Part shown: positions 1 through 5,681 of the stretch, piece after piece
Numbering within the stretch: position 1 is the stretch's first letter
Layout of the letters: the number at the start of each line of letters is the position of its first letter
From: Massilia sp. UBA2709
Lineage (GTDB): Bacteria > Pseudomonadota > Gammaproteobacteria > Burkholderiales > Burkholderiaceae_D
DNA length: 9,348 bases
NCBI GenBank assembly: GCA_002354135.1
Contig: DEKZ01000003.1
Span: forward strand, 4,079 to 13,426
Direction of reading: 5' to 3'
Made by a program: the position numbers and the translations under genes
The notes under the pieces: generated by a model
Databases searched by the model: none
What the model was told of the DNA's origin: nothing
The model's input: only the letters and a program-made list of their open reading frames with translations

Positions 1-59
1 GCGTAAACGATGAGCAGACGCTGCGCTTCATGAACGCCAACACGACGCAGGCGTCACGC

Positions 60-78
60 GTGGGCACGGGGCGCCCAC
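60..78. repeat. REP-like hairpin at the left edge
   Basis: GTGGGC (60-65) and GCCCAC (73-78) form a perfect 6-bp stem around a 7-base loop, flanked by ACGC on the left and CCTACGT on the right. Seen directly: the inverted repeat lies just past the stop of the leftward pirin gene, in 102 bases where I find no supported gene. From memory, hairpins of this kind (TAGGGTGGGC ... GCCCACGCG) recur between genes in Massilia-like genomes as REP elements; a single copy cannot prove this. It has no T-run, so it is a poor intrinsic terminator, though it might stabilise the pirin mRNA 3' end. Bases 1-59 show nothing I can assign; an open frame crosses this region but turns arginine-rich over the pirin gene, as antisense shadows do. 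Confidence 0.5.
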
Positions 79-102
79 CCTACGTGGATGTCCCCGACCG
101 AA

Positions 103-804
103 TCAGTGCGGCAGGTCGAACAGCAGCACTTCGGCGTTGTCGGCGCCGTTCAGGACGATCGCGGCTTCGTCGTCGACCCGCACGGCGTCGCCGGCTTTCA
201 GCGCGATGCCGTTCACGTTCAGCTGGCCGCGCGCCACGTGCAGGTAGCCGATGCGCTTGGCGCCGAGCGGGAAGCTGACTTCGTCGCCGCCGTTCAGGAT
301 GCCGGCATACAGCGAGGCGTCCTGGCGGATCGAGACCGAACCTTCACGGCCGTCGTTCGAGGCGACCAGGCGCAGGCGGCCCAGTTTCGATTCGCGGTCG
401 AAGTGCTTCTCCTCGTAGCCGGCCGGGGCGCCGACCTGGTTGGGCTGGATCCAGATCTGCAGGAAGTGGACCGGCTCGGTCGGCGAGTGGTTGTACTCGC
501 TGTGCACCACGCCCTTGCCCGCGCTCATGCGCTGCACGTCGCCGTAGCGCAGCACCGAGCCGTTGCCCATGCTGTCCTTGTGCTCGAGGGCGCCGTCCAG
601 CACGTAGGAGATGATCTCCATGTCGCGGTGGCCGTGCGGATCGAAGCCGCCGCCGCCGGCGACACGGTCCTCGTTGATCACGCGCAGCGGGCCCACGCCC
701 ATGTGCGCCGGGTCGTGGTAGTGGCCGAAGGAGAAGGTGTGCTTCGAGTCCAGCCAGCCAAAGTTGGCAACGCCGCGTTCTTCGCTTTTACGTACTTTCA
801 ACAT
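103..804 (-). CDS. Pirin family protein, YhhW-type (bicupin)
   Basis: A 233-residue cytosolic two-cupin protein of the pirin family. It closely resembles E. coli YhhW (about 231 residues), which cleaves quercetin in vitro; the physiological substrate is unknown. The N-terminal cupin carries the expected metal ligands His57, His59, His101 and Glu103, in the contexts FDPHGHRDME and GVVHSEYN. The block WLDSKHTFSFGHYHDP near residue 17 and the C-terminal end EVLLFDLP are also family hallmarks. I chose the start at 804 because AAAGGAG sits about 7 bases upstream and the protein then begins MLKVRKSEERG like its homologues; the frame stays open 22 codons further without support. It follows the flavin-reductase gene on the same strand after a 180-bp gap, so it is probably transcribed on its own. 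A perfect 17-bp palindrome lies just upstream. Family assignment is firm; substrate is not inferable. Confidence 0.95.
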   Translation of the reverse strand: MLKVRKSEERGVANFGWLDSKHTFSFGHYHDPAHMGVGPLRVINEDRVAGGGGFDPHGHRDMEIISYVLDGALEHKDSMGNGSVLRYGDVQRMSAGKGVVHSEYNHSPTEPVHFLQIWIQPNQVGAPAGYEEKHFDRESKLGRLRLVASNDGREGSVSIRQDASLYAGILNGGDEVSFPLGAKRIGYLHVARGQLNVNGIALKAGDAVRVDDEAAIVLNGADNAEVLLFDLPH

Positions 805-827
805 GATGCGCTCCTTTGTTAGCGGCC

Positions 828-844
828 GTTCGAACCATTCGAAC
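828..844. promoter_or_regulatory. Perfect inverted repeat upstream of the pirin gene
   Basis: GTTCGAA (828-834), CCA, TTCGAAC (838-844) is a perfect 7-3-7 palindrome centred about 32 bases before the pirin start. On the pirin strand a good -35-like TTGACG (855-850) lies just upstream, so a repressor bound here would cover the spacer or -10 zone. I see no good -10 at the matching distance, so the promoter itself is uncertain. Operator function is inference. Confidence 0.4.
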
Positions 845-902
845 ATCTGCGTCAATCGGGCTGATGCCATCCGGTTGCGCTGGGACCGTGTTGTCGATGA
901 AG

Positions 903-913
903 TGCATTATGCA
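903..913. promoter_or_regulatory. TGCAT-T-ATGCA palindrome with -10-like CATAAT
   Basis: A perfect 5-1-5 palindrome in the gap between the flavin-reductase stop and the pirin start. Read on the minus strand it contains CATAAT (912-907), one mismatch from the sigma-70 -10 consensus, so it may be a pirin promoter -10 with an operator. The matching -35 is poor. The rest of this 180-bp gap shows no convincing terminator: a TTTTTT run follows the flavin-reductase stop on that strand, but no stable hairpin precedes it. Confidence 0.25.
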
Positions 914-984
914 GCCCCGCGGCGGGAACAGAAAGCGAGTAGTTTGCCGCTCTATCGTCGAAAAAATCGAATGACCGGCCCCGC

Positions 985-1572
985 TCAGGTTTCCGGATCG
1001 ATCCGCGCCTGCATCGCCTCGCCGATCGCATAGAAATGCCCGCCTGCGATGTGGTGGATGCTGCGCCATCCGGGATCGGCCGCCTCGAAGTTCCAGTGGC
1101 CGTCCCGGAACACCCGCTCGTCGGCCCAGGCTGCCGTCACTTCGCCGATGAAGAGGTCGTAGGCCTGCTGGTTGTGCGGCTCCGGCACCAGGCGGCAGAC
1201 CAGCCAGGCCGAGCAGCCGACAACGAAGGGCATGCCGCTGTCGCCGAGCCGGAACAGCGCGACGCCGGACACATCCAGCTTGTCCGGCTCGCTCGCGCGG
1301 CTGCGCGTGCCGACCTCGTGGGTCAGCTGCAGCAGCCGCACGGTCGGCACCTGGATCACGAACTCGCCGCTCGCTTCGATGAGTTCGCGCGTGCGCGTGC
1401 TCTTGTCGAGCACCACGGTGAGCTTCGGCGGCGCGAAGTCGAGGGCGCAGGCCCAGGCCGCGGCCATGACGTTGTCGATGCCGTCGTGGCGGGCCGACAC
1501 CAGGACCGTCGGGCCGTGATTCAACAGGCGGTAGGCTTTCTCGAGTGGTACTGCTTGGATGTGCTGGTTCAT
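985..1572 (-). CDS. Flavin reductase-like domain protein (FMN-binding split barrel)
   Basis: A 195-residue soluble protein of the flavin reductase-like family (DIM6/NTAB type). Such proteins bind FMN or FAD in a split beta-barrel; some supply reduced flavin to partner monooxygenases, others have no known role. Family features include the N-terminal LLNHGPTVLVSARHDG (17-31), a stretch near 39-50 (AWACALDFAPPK) and LDKSTRTRELIEASGEFVIQ (55-74), which usually contacts flavin phosphate. The start at 1572 has GGAG about 7 bases upstream and removes a 54-codon extension that reads like non-coding sequence. It diverges from an MFS transporter across 125 bp, and the pirin gene follows 180 bp downstream. 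No monooxygenase is adjacent, so the partner and substrate cannot be named. The MFS neighbour hints at a shared stimulus, which is only inference. Confidence 0.9.
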   Translation of the reverse strand: MNQHIQAVPLEKAYRLLNHGPTVLVSARHDGIDNVMAAAWACALDFAPPKLTVVLDKSTRTRELIEASGEFVIQVPTVRLLQLTHEVGTRSRASEPDKLDVSGVALFRLGDSGMPFVVGCSAWLVCRLVPEPHNQQAYDLFIGEVTAAWADERVFRDGHWNFEAADPGWRSIHHIAGGHFYAIGEAMQARIDPET

Positions 1573-1646
1573 GCTGGACTCCAGGTGGTCGCGCGCGGCG
1601 CCGGGCCGGAAACGAGGGCTCCCGCTCGGTTCGCCCCGCGATCGGA

Positions 1647-1660
1647 TAAGATGCATTGTA
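1647..1660. promoter_or_regulatory. Imperfect palindrome in the flavin-reductase/MFS divergent region
   Basis: TAAGATGCATTGTA matches its own reverse complement at 10 of 14 bases around the core ATGCAT. It is the most AT-rich stretch of the 125-bp divergent gap. Minus-strand TACAAT (1660-1655) is one base from the -10 consensus and could serve the flavin-reductase gene, with a leader of about 75 bases; its -35 is poor. TAAGA also occurs twice on the plus strand, 12 bases apart (1647, 1659). A shared operator is possible but unproven. Confidence 0.3.
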
Positions 1661-1697
1661 AGACAGGCCGATCCAGCGCCTGGCGCCAGGAGAATCC

Positions 1698-2915
1698 ATG
1701 AACCAGGCTTCGGCCCCCGCTCCCGATATTGCACCCGGCATGGTGAGGCTGCTGGCCGTTTCCGCCGGCCTCATCGTCGCCAGCCTCTATTATTCCCAGA
1801 CCCTGGTCGGTCCGATCGCGGCCGCCACCGGCCTGTCGGAGGGCGCGGCCGGCCTGATCGTCACCCTCACCCAGATCGGCTACGCGCTCGGCCTGTTCTT
1901 CATCGTCCCGCTCGGCGACCTGGTGGAGAACCGGCGCCTGGTGTTCGTCCTGCTGCTGGGGACCGCGCTGGCCCTGGCGGCGGCCGCCTTCAGCGATCGC
2001 GCCTGGCTCTTCCTCGCCAGCTCGCTCGGCATTGGCCTCGGTTCGGTGGCGGCCCAGGTGCTGGTGCCCTTCGCGGCCCACCTGTCGCGCGAGGAAACGC
2101 GCGGCCACACCGTCGGCCGGGTGGTCAGCGGCCTGCTGCTGGGGATCATGCTGGCGCGCCCGGCGGCCAGCCTGGTGGCCGACCACGCCGGCTGGCACAG
2201 CGTGTTCGGCGCCGCCGCACTGATCGTGCTGCTGCTCGCTTTCGTGCTGCGCAGCCGGCTCCCTCAGCGCCGGCCAAGCTCTCCCCTCTCGTACTGGTCG
2301 CTGATCGCGTCCTTGCGCCACCTATTCGCCACCACGCCGGCGCTGCGCCGGCGCGCCGCCTACCAGGCCGCCATGTTCGGCTGCTTCAGCCTGTTCTGGA
2401 CCGTGACGCCGATGATGCTGGCCGGGCCCGCCTTTCACCTGTCGCAGACCGGCATCGCGGTCTTCGCCCTGGTCGGCATGGCCGGCGCCGTGGCGTCCCC
2501 GTTCGCGGGCAAGCTGGCCGACCGCGGACTGACCCTGCCGGCCACCGCCTGCGCCCTGCTGCTGGCGATCGGCGGCTTCGCCCTTCCGCTGTTTGCGCCG
2601 GCCTCGCGCGACCTGGCGCTGGCCTTGCTGGTGCTCGCCGCGATCGTCATCGACATGGGCGTGGCCGCCAACATGGTCCTGGGCCAGCGCACCATCTTCG
2701 CCCTCGCCGCGGAAGTGCGCGGCCGCCTGAACGGCATCTATTTCTCCCTGTTCTTCGTGGGCGGGGCGCTTGGCTCGGCGGCGGGAAGCTGGGTGTATGC
2801 GCAGTACGGCTGGCATGCGACCCTGCTGCTGGGCATGGCCCTGCCGGGCGCCGCGCTGCTTTACTGGATCAGCGAATACCTGGCGAGCACGCGGGCGCAG
2901 CGCAAAACGGCATGA
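1698..2915 (+). CDS. MFS transporter (12 transmembrane segments)
   Basis: A 405-residue inner-membrane major facilitator superfamily protein, of the drug/sugar efflux-like type (compare E. coli YgaY, AraJ, NepI). Hydrophobic helices begin near residue 15 and continue to about 392, with a central arginine-rich cytoplasmic loop near 185-221 separating the two six-helix halves. The loop between helices 2 and 3 carries the motif-A variant PLGDLVENRR (71-80); its counterpart in the second half is GKLADRGLTLP (271-281). The start is supported by AGGAG five bases upstream of ATG 1698. It is transcribed away from the flavin-reductase gene and converges on the DUF455 gene with only 21 bp between stops, leaving no room for a separate terminator. 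Substrate cannot be predicted from sequence; export of a small metabolite or drug is the usual role of this branch. Confidence 0.93.
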   Translation: MNQASAPAPDIAPGMVRLLAVSAGLIVASLYYSQTLVGPIAAATGLSEGAAGLIVTLTQIGYALGLFFIVPLGDLVENRRLVFVLLLGTALALAAAAFSDRAWLFLASSLGIGLGSVAAQVLVPFAAHLSREETRGHTVGRVVSGLLLGIMLARPAASLVADHAGWHSVFGAAALIVLLLAFVLRSRLPQRRPSSPLSYWSLIASLRHLFATTPALRRRAAYQAAMFGCFSLFWTVTPMMLAGPAFHLSQTGIAVFALVGMAGAVASPFAGKLADRGLTLPATACALLLAIGGFALPLFAPASRDLALALLVLAAIVIDMGVAANMVLGQRTIFALAAEVRGRLNGIYFSLFFVGGALGSAAGSWVYAQYGWHATLLLGMALPGAALLYWISEYLASTRAQRKTA

Positions 2916-2936
2916 GGCCGATGGGTTAAGCGGAGT

Positions 2937-3737
2937 TCATGCCAGGCGCGCCAGCTCGGCTTCGCTGAAGCCCGCGCGGCGGCGCGCCTCGAGGTTGAAC
3001 GGCCCTTTCAGGACCGGCGCCTTGTAGCGCACCGTCAGCTCGTCGTAGGTCGAGATGGGTTCGAGCCCGCGCTCGGCGCACAGGTGCAGGTACCAGCGGT
3101 TGCCGATCTCCACGTGTCCTTCCTCGTCGCGCAGCAGGATGTCCAGGATGTGCGCGGCCGCCAGGTCGCCGGCCTGGGCCAGCTTTGCGCGCAGCGGCGG
3201 AATGGCATCCAGGCCGCGCGCCTCCAGCGTGCGCGGCACCAGGGCCATGCGCGCCAGCACGTCGCCCGTGGTCTTGCCGACCATCTCCCACAGGCTGTCG
3301 TGGCCGGCGAAGTCGCCATAGGCATAGCCGAGGGTGGCCAAGTGATCCGACAGCAGCGAGAAGTGATAGGCCTCTTCGCTCGCCACGCGCAGCCAGTCGC
3401 CGTAGTAGTCCAGGGGCATGCCGGGGAAGCGCCACAGGGCGTCCAGCGCCAGGTTGACCGCGTTGAATTCGATGTGGGCCAGCGCATGGACCAGCATCGC
3501 GCGTCCCTCGTTGGTCGCCATCGAGCGGCGCCCCACCAGGCGCGGCGGCACCAGCTCCGGTTTGTCCGGTCGGCCGGGAATCGCGCCGTCCGGCGTCAGC
3601 GACGCCGCATTGTCGATGCTTGCCTTGCCCTGCCGGTGCAGCTCGGCAAGTTCCGCGACCATGCGGGTCTTTGCCGCCGGGTCGGTTTCGAGCAGGGATG
3701 CCAGCGCGCCCGCGCGCAGCTCGGTCGGAAGGGCCAT
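2937..3737 (-). CDS. DUF455 family ferritin-like protein
   Basis: A 266-residue soluble protein of the DUF455 family, predicted to form a ferritin-like helical bundle. Its function is not established. Candidate di-metal ligands are visible: Glu90 within AHIEFNAVNLALDALW, and two ExxH pairs, Glu122-His125 (SEEAYHF) and Glu205-His208 (DEEGHVE). This spacing resembles diiron carboxylate proteins, so an oxygenase or oxidase role is plausible but inferred. I chose the start at 3737; an ATG 34 codons upstream is possible, but that extension overlaps promoter-like sequence and has AT-richer codons. The ribosome-binding site is weak (GGAACG about 11 bases upstream). An extended -10, TGCTACACT (3774-3766), would give a leader of about 22 bases. 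The gene is divergent from sbp across 156 bp and convergent with the MFS gene. Family call is firm, biochemical role unknown. Confidence 0.9.
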   Translation of the reverse strand: MALPTELRAGALASLLETDPAAKTRMVAELAELHRQGKASIDNAASLTPDGAIPGRPDKPELVPPRLVGRRSMATNEGRAMLVHALAHIEFNAVNLALDALWRFPGMPLDYYGDWLRVASEEAYHFSLLSDHLATLGYAYGDFAGHDSLWEMVGKTTGDVLARMALVPRTLEARGLDAIPPLRAKLAQAGDLAAAHILDILLRDEEGHVEIGNRWYLHLCAERGLEPISTYDELTVRYKAPVLKGPFNLEARRRAGFSEAELARLA

Positions 3738-3765
3738 GGTGTGTTTCGTTCCGGTCAAAGCGCGC

Positions 3766-3774
3766 AGTGTAGCA
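3766..3774 (-). promoter_or_regulatory. Extended -10 promoter for the DUF455 gene
   Basis: Read on the minus strand this is TGCTACACT, a TGn extended -10 followed by TACACT (four of six consensus positions). It lies about 29 bases upstream of the chosen start, implying a leader of about 22 bases. The surrounding TTTGCTACA recurs 49 bases upstream (3825-3817), so a second start point is possible. No clear -35 is needed for an extended -10 and none is obvious. Confidence 0.4.
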
Positions 3775-3796
3775 AACCGGGGCCCTTGCCGGCCAT

Positions 3797-3817
3797 ATGC
3801 GGAAAACAGATACGCAT
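3797..3817. promoter_or_regulatory. Inverted repeat ATGCG-N11-CGCAT between DUF455 and sbp
   Basis: ATGCG (3797-3801) and CGCAT (3813-3817) form a perfect 5-bp dyad with an 11-base spacer, in the middle of the 156-bp divergent gap. LysR-type regulators, which include the sulfur regulator CysB, often bind dyads of about this size, but CysB sites are poorly conserved and I cannot call this one. A weak plus-strand promoter (TTGCCG 3786-3791, 17 bases, GATACG 3809-3814) overlaps it and could serve sbp. Confidence 0.3.
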
Positions 3818-3849
3818 GTAGCAAAAGCTTCGTTCCCATCAGCGCAGCG

Positions 3850-3867
3850 AGCCATTAACGTATGGCT
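3850..3867. promoter_or_regulatory. Inverted repeat AGCCAT-N6-ATGGCT upstream of sbp
   Basis: A perfect 6-6-6 dyad (AGCCAT 3850-3855, ATGGCT 3862-3867) ending 26 bases before the sbp ATG. It could be an operator in the sbp promoter or leader, or a small leader hairpin. Sulfate-binding protein genes are normally controlled by sulfur supply, which makes an operator plausible; the regulator is not shown by the sequence. Confidence 0.35.
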
Positions 3868-3893
3868 TACCTGATGACTATTTTGGAACAACC

Positions 3894-4892
3894 ATGATCA
3901 AGAAGAAATTGTTGGCCCTCCTCGCCGCCACCGTCTTGCTGCAACCAGCCTTTGCCGCCGACATTAACCTGCTCAACGTGTCCTACGACCCGACCCGCGA
4001 ACTCTACCAGGACGTGAACGCGGCGTTTGCCAAGTCGTGGAAGGCCCAGACCGGCGACAACGTCAAGATCAAGCAGTCGCACGGCGGCTCGGGCAAGCAG
4101 GCGCGCTCGGTGATCGACGGCCTCGAAGCCGACGTGGTTACCCTGGCCCTCGGCTACGACATCGACGCCCTGGTCGACAAGGGCCTGCTGCGCCACGGCT
4201 GGCAGGCGCGCCTGCCGCACAACAGCGCGCCCTACACCTCGACCATCGTGCTGCTGGTCCGCAAGGGCAATCCGAAAGCCATCAAGGACTGGAACGACCT
4301 GGTGAAGCCGGGCGTCTCCGTGATCACGCCGAACCCGAAGACCTCGGGCGGCGCGCGCTGGAACCACCTCGCGGCCTGGGGCTACGCGCTGCGCCAGCCG
4401 GGCGGCAACGAAGCCAAGGCCAGGGAATTCCTGGCCAAACTCTACAGGAACGTGCCGGTGCTCGACTCGGGTGCGCGCGGCGCCACCACGACGTTCGTCG
4501 AGCGCGGCATCGGCGACGTGCTGATCGCCTGGGAAAACGAAGCCTACCTGGCGGTGAAGGAACTCGGCCCGGACAAGTTCGACATCATCACCCCGTCGGT
4601 CAGCATCCTGGCCGAGCCGCCGGTGGCCGTGGTCGACCGCTATGCCGACAAGCACGGCAGCCGCAAGGTCGCTGAGGCCTACCTGAACTACCTCTACACC
4701 GACGAAGCCCAGGCCATCATCGCCAACAACTACTACCGCCCGGCCACGCCGAAGGCAGCCAAGGCCTACGCGAGCCGCTTCCCGCAGGTGAAGCTGTTCA
4801 CGATCGGGGACGTTGCCGGCAACTGGGCCACCGCGCAGAAGACCCACTTCGCGGACGGCGGCGTGTTCGACCAGATCTACCAGCCGAAGTGA
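3894..4892 (+). CDS. sbp: Sulfate ABC transporter periplasmic substrate-binding protein
   Basis: A 332-residue periplasmic protein that captures sulfate and delivers it to a CysTWA-type ABC importer for assimilation. A Sec signal peptide is evident: positive MIKKK, a hydrophobic core to about residue 16, and AFA cleavage after residue 21. The mature protein follows E. coli Sbp closely, including NVSYDPTRELY, QSHGGSGKQARSVIDG, VITPNPKTSGGARWN and the DSGARG/FVERGIGDVLIAWENEA region. The forms SYDPTRELY and HGGSGKQ favour Sbp over the thiosulfate-type CysP (SYDVSRELF, HAGSSKQ). ATG 3894 has GGAACA just upstream and places the signal peptide correctly. No cysT, cysW or cysA follows: a stem-loop and a PaiB-type gene come next, so the permease must be encoded elsewhere. 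The mature protein is lysine-rich for this genome, with favoured codons, suggesting high expression. Confidence 0.96.
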   Translation: MIKKKLLALLAATVLLQPAFAADINLLNVSYDPTRELYQDVNAAFAKSWKAQTGDNVKIKQSHGGSGKQARSVIDGLEADVVTLALGYDIDALVDKGLLRHGWQARLPHNSAPYTSTIVLLVRKGNPKAIKDWNDLVKPGVSVITPNPKTSGGARWNHLAAWGYALRQPGGNEAKAREFLAKLYRNVPVLDSGARGATTTFVERGIGDVLIAWENEAYLAVKELGPDKFDIITPSVSILAEPPVAVVDRYADKHGSRKVAEAYLNYLYTDEAQAIIANNYYRPATPKAAKAYASRFPQVKLFTIGDVAGNWATAQKTHFADGGVFDQIYQPK

Positions 4893-4908
4893 TCGAAGTG
4901 AAATGCGC

Positions 4909-4943
4909 GCCGGCGCGCCGGGGTTAACATCCCGGGCGCCGGC
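4909..4943 (+). terminator. GC-rich stem-loop after sbp, possible terminator
   Basis: The left arm (4909-4922) and right arm (4931-4943) pair over 13 bp with one bulged G, around a loop of about 8 bases containing GTTAACAT. It starts 16 bases past the sbp stop. The stem is very stable, but the following bases (TTGACGCTTTCCC) are only weakly T-rich, so it may act as an inefficient terminator or an mRNA 3' end protector. It separates sbp from the next gene on the same strand. Confidence 0.5.
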
Positions 4944-4969
4944 TTGACGCTTTCCCGCCTGGCGGCATG

Positions 4970-5000
4970 TGGACACGCGGAGGAAAAAAATCGCGATAAT
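4970..5000 (+). promoter_or_regulatory. Candidate sigma-70 promoter for the PaiB-type gene
   Basis: TGGACA (4970-4975) and GATAAT (4995-5000) each differ from consensus at one base. The spacer of 19 bases is longer than the usual 17. The predicted start site near 5007 leaves a leader of about 23 bases that includes the AGGGG ribosome-binding site (5017-5021). The -10 lies in a small palindrome, CGAT-A-ATCG. Together with the stem-loop behind sbp this suggests independent transcription. Confidence 0.4.
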
Positions 5001-5029
5001 CGATGTTCCGGCCACCAGGGGAACCCGAC

Positions 5030-5674
5030 ATGTACGTACCCGCCCACTTCGACGAACCACGCCTCGACGCGCTGCATGCGCTCATCCGGCAACACCCTTT
5101 CGGCGCCCTGGTGACGCAGGGCGCGCAGGGCCTGGACGCCAACCATCTTCCTTTCGACCTGAGCGCGCAGCCCGGCGAACCCGGCGTGCTGCGCGCCCAC
5201 GTGGCGCGCGCCAATCCGCTCTGGCGCGAGGTGAAGGATGGCGACGAGGTCCTGGTGATCTTCCAGGCAGGCGACGCCTACATCTCGCCCAACTGGTACC
5301 CGTCCAAGCACGAGGAGCACAGGCAGGTGCCGACCTGGAACTACATGGTGGTCCATGCTCACGGGCGCATCCGCGTGCACGACGACGAGCGCTTCGTGCG
5401 CGCCCTGGTCGGGCGCCTGACGAAAACGCATGAAGCCACGCAGCCGACGCCCTGGAAGATGTCGGACAGTCCGCGGGAATTCATCGACACGCTGGTCCAG
5501 GCCATCGTCGGCATCGAGATCGGGATCACCCGCCTGACCGGCAAACTCAAACTCAGCCAGAACAAGGCGCTGGGCGACCTGCGGGGCGCGGCCGAGGCCC
5601 TGAAGACGGACGGCAAGGATGCCGTCGCCGACGCCATGCTGGCCTGTGCCCAGGCCAGGGAGACAGGCCGCTAG
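5030..5674 (+). CDS. FMN-binding negative transcriptional regulator, PaiB family (PAI2)
   Basis: A 214-residue cytosolic protein of the PaiB/PAI2 family, which has an FMN-binding split-barrel fold. The family is named after Bacillus subtilis PaiB, described as repressing sporulation and protease genes; no helix-turn-helix is visible here and many members may be flavin enzymes. Family hallmarks are the start MYVPAHF, PFGALVT (23-29), ANHLPF (37-42), HVARANPLW (57-65), the long conserved block around AYISPNWYPSK (83-93) to VPTWNY (100-105), and the C-terminal GIEIGITRLTGKLKLSQNK (161-179). The start at 5030 has AGGGG eight bases upstream and matches the usual N-terminus; a longer frame from 5003 lacks support. 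It follows sbp on the same strand after 137 bp and ends 7 bp from the convergent diguanylate cyclase gene. Target genes and physiological role are unknown. Confidence 0.93.
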   Translation: MYVPAHFDEPRLDALHALIRQHPFGALVTQGAQGLDANHLPFDLSAQPGEPGVLRAHVARANPLWREVKDGDEVLVIFQAGDAYISPNWYPSKHEEHRQVPTWNYMVVHAHGRIRVHDDERFVRALVGRLTKTHEATQPTPWKMSDSPREFIDTLVQAIVGIEIGITRLTGKLKLSQNKALGDLRGAAEALKTDGKDAVADAMLACAQARETGR

Positions 5675-5681
5675 ACCTGTC

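Noticed and set aside
30..278. An 82-codon rightward ORF at the left edge
   Set aside because: It spans the hairpin and then becomes arginine-rich where it lies antisense to the pirin gene, so it is most likely a shadow.
788..907. A 39-codon leader-like ORF on the minus strand (ATG 907) overlapping the pirin start
   Set aside because: It has no good ribosome-binding site and no recognisable sequence; open frames of this length arise by chance in GC-rich DNA. Conservation would be needed to revive it.
951..984. Possible intrinsic terminator after the flavin-reductase gene
   Set aside because: There is a T-run on the gene strand, but only weak 4-bp pairing precedes it, at an unsuitable distance.
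985..1734. Longer version of the flavin-reductase gene starting at 1734
   Set aside because: The extra 54 codons would overlap the MFS start, show no family similarity, and the internal ATG at 1572 has a ribosome-binding site.
1559..2929. A 456-codon plus-strand ORF in another frame of the MFS gene
   Set aside because: Pro/Arg/Gly-rich translation typical of an out-of-frame reading; the MFS frame is unmistakable.
3867..5060. A 397-codon minus-strand ORF across sbp
   Set aside because: Fully antisense to a well-recognised sbp gene, with Val/Arg/Gly/Asp-rich shadow composition and no family resemblance.
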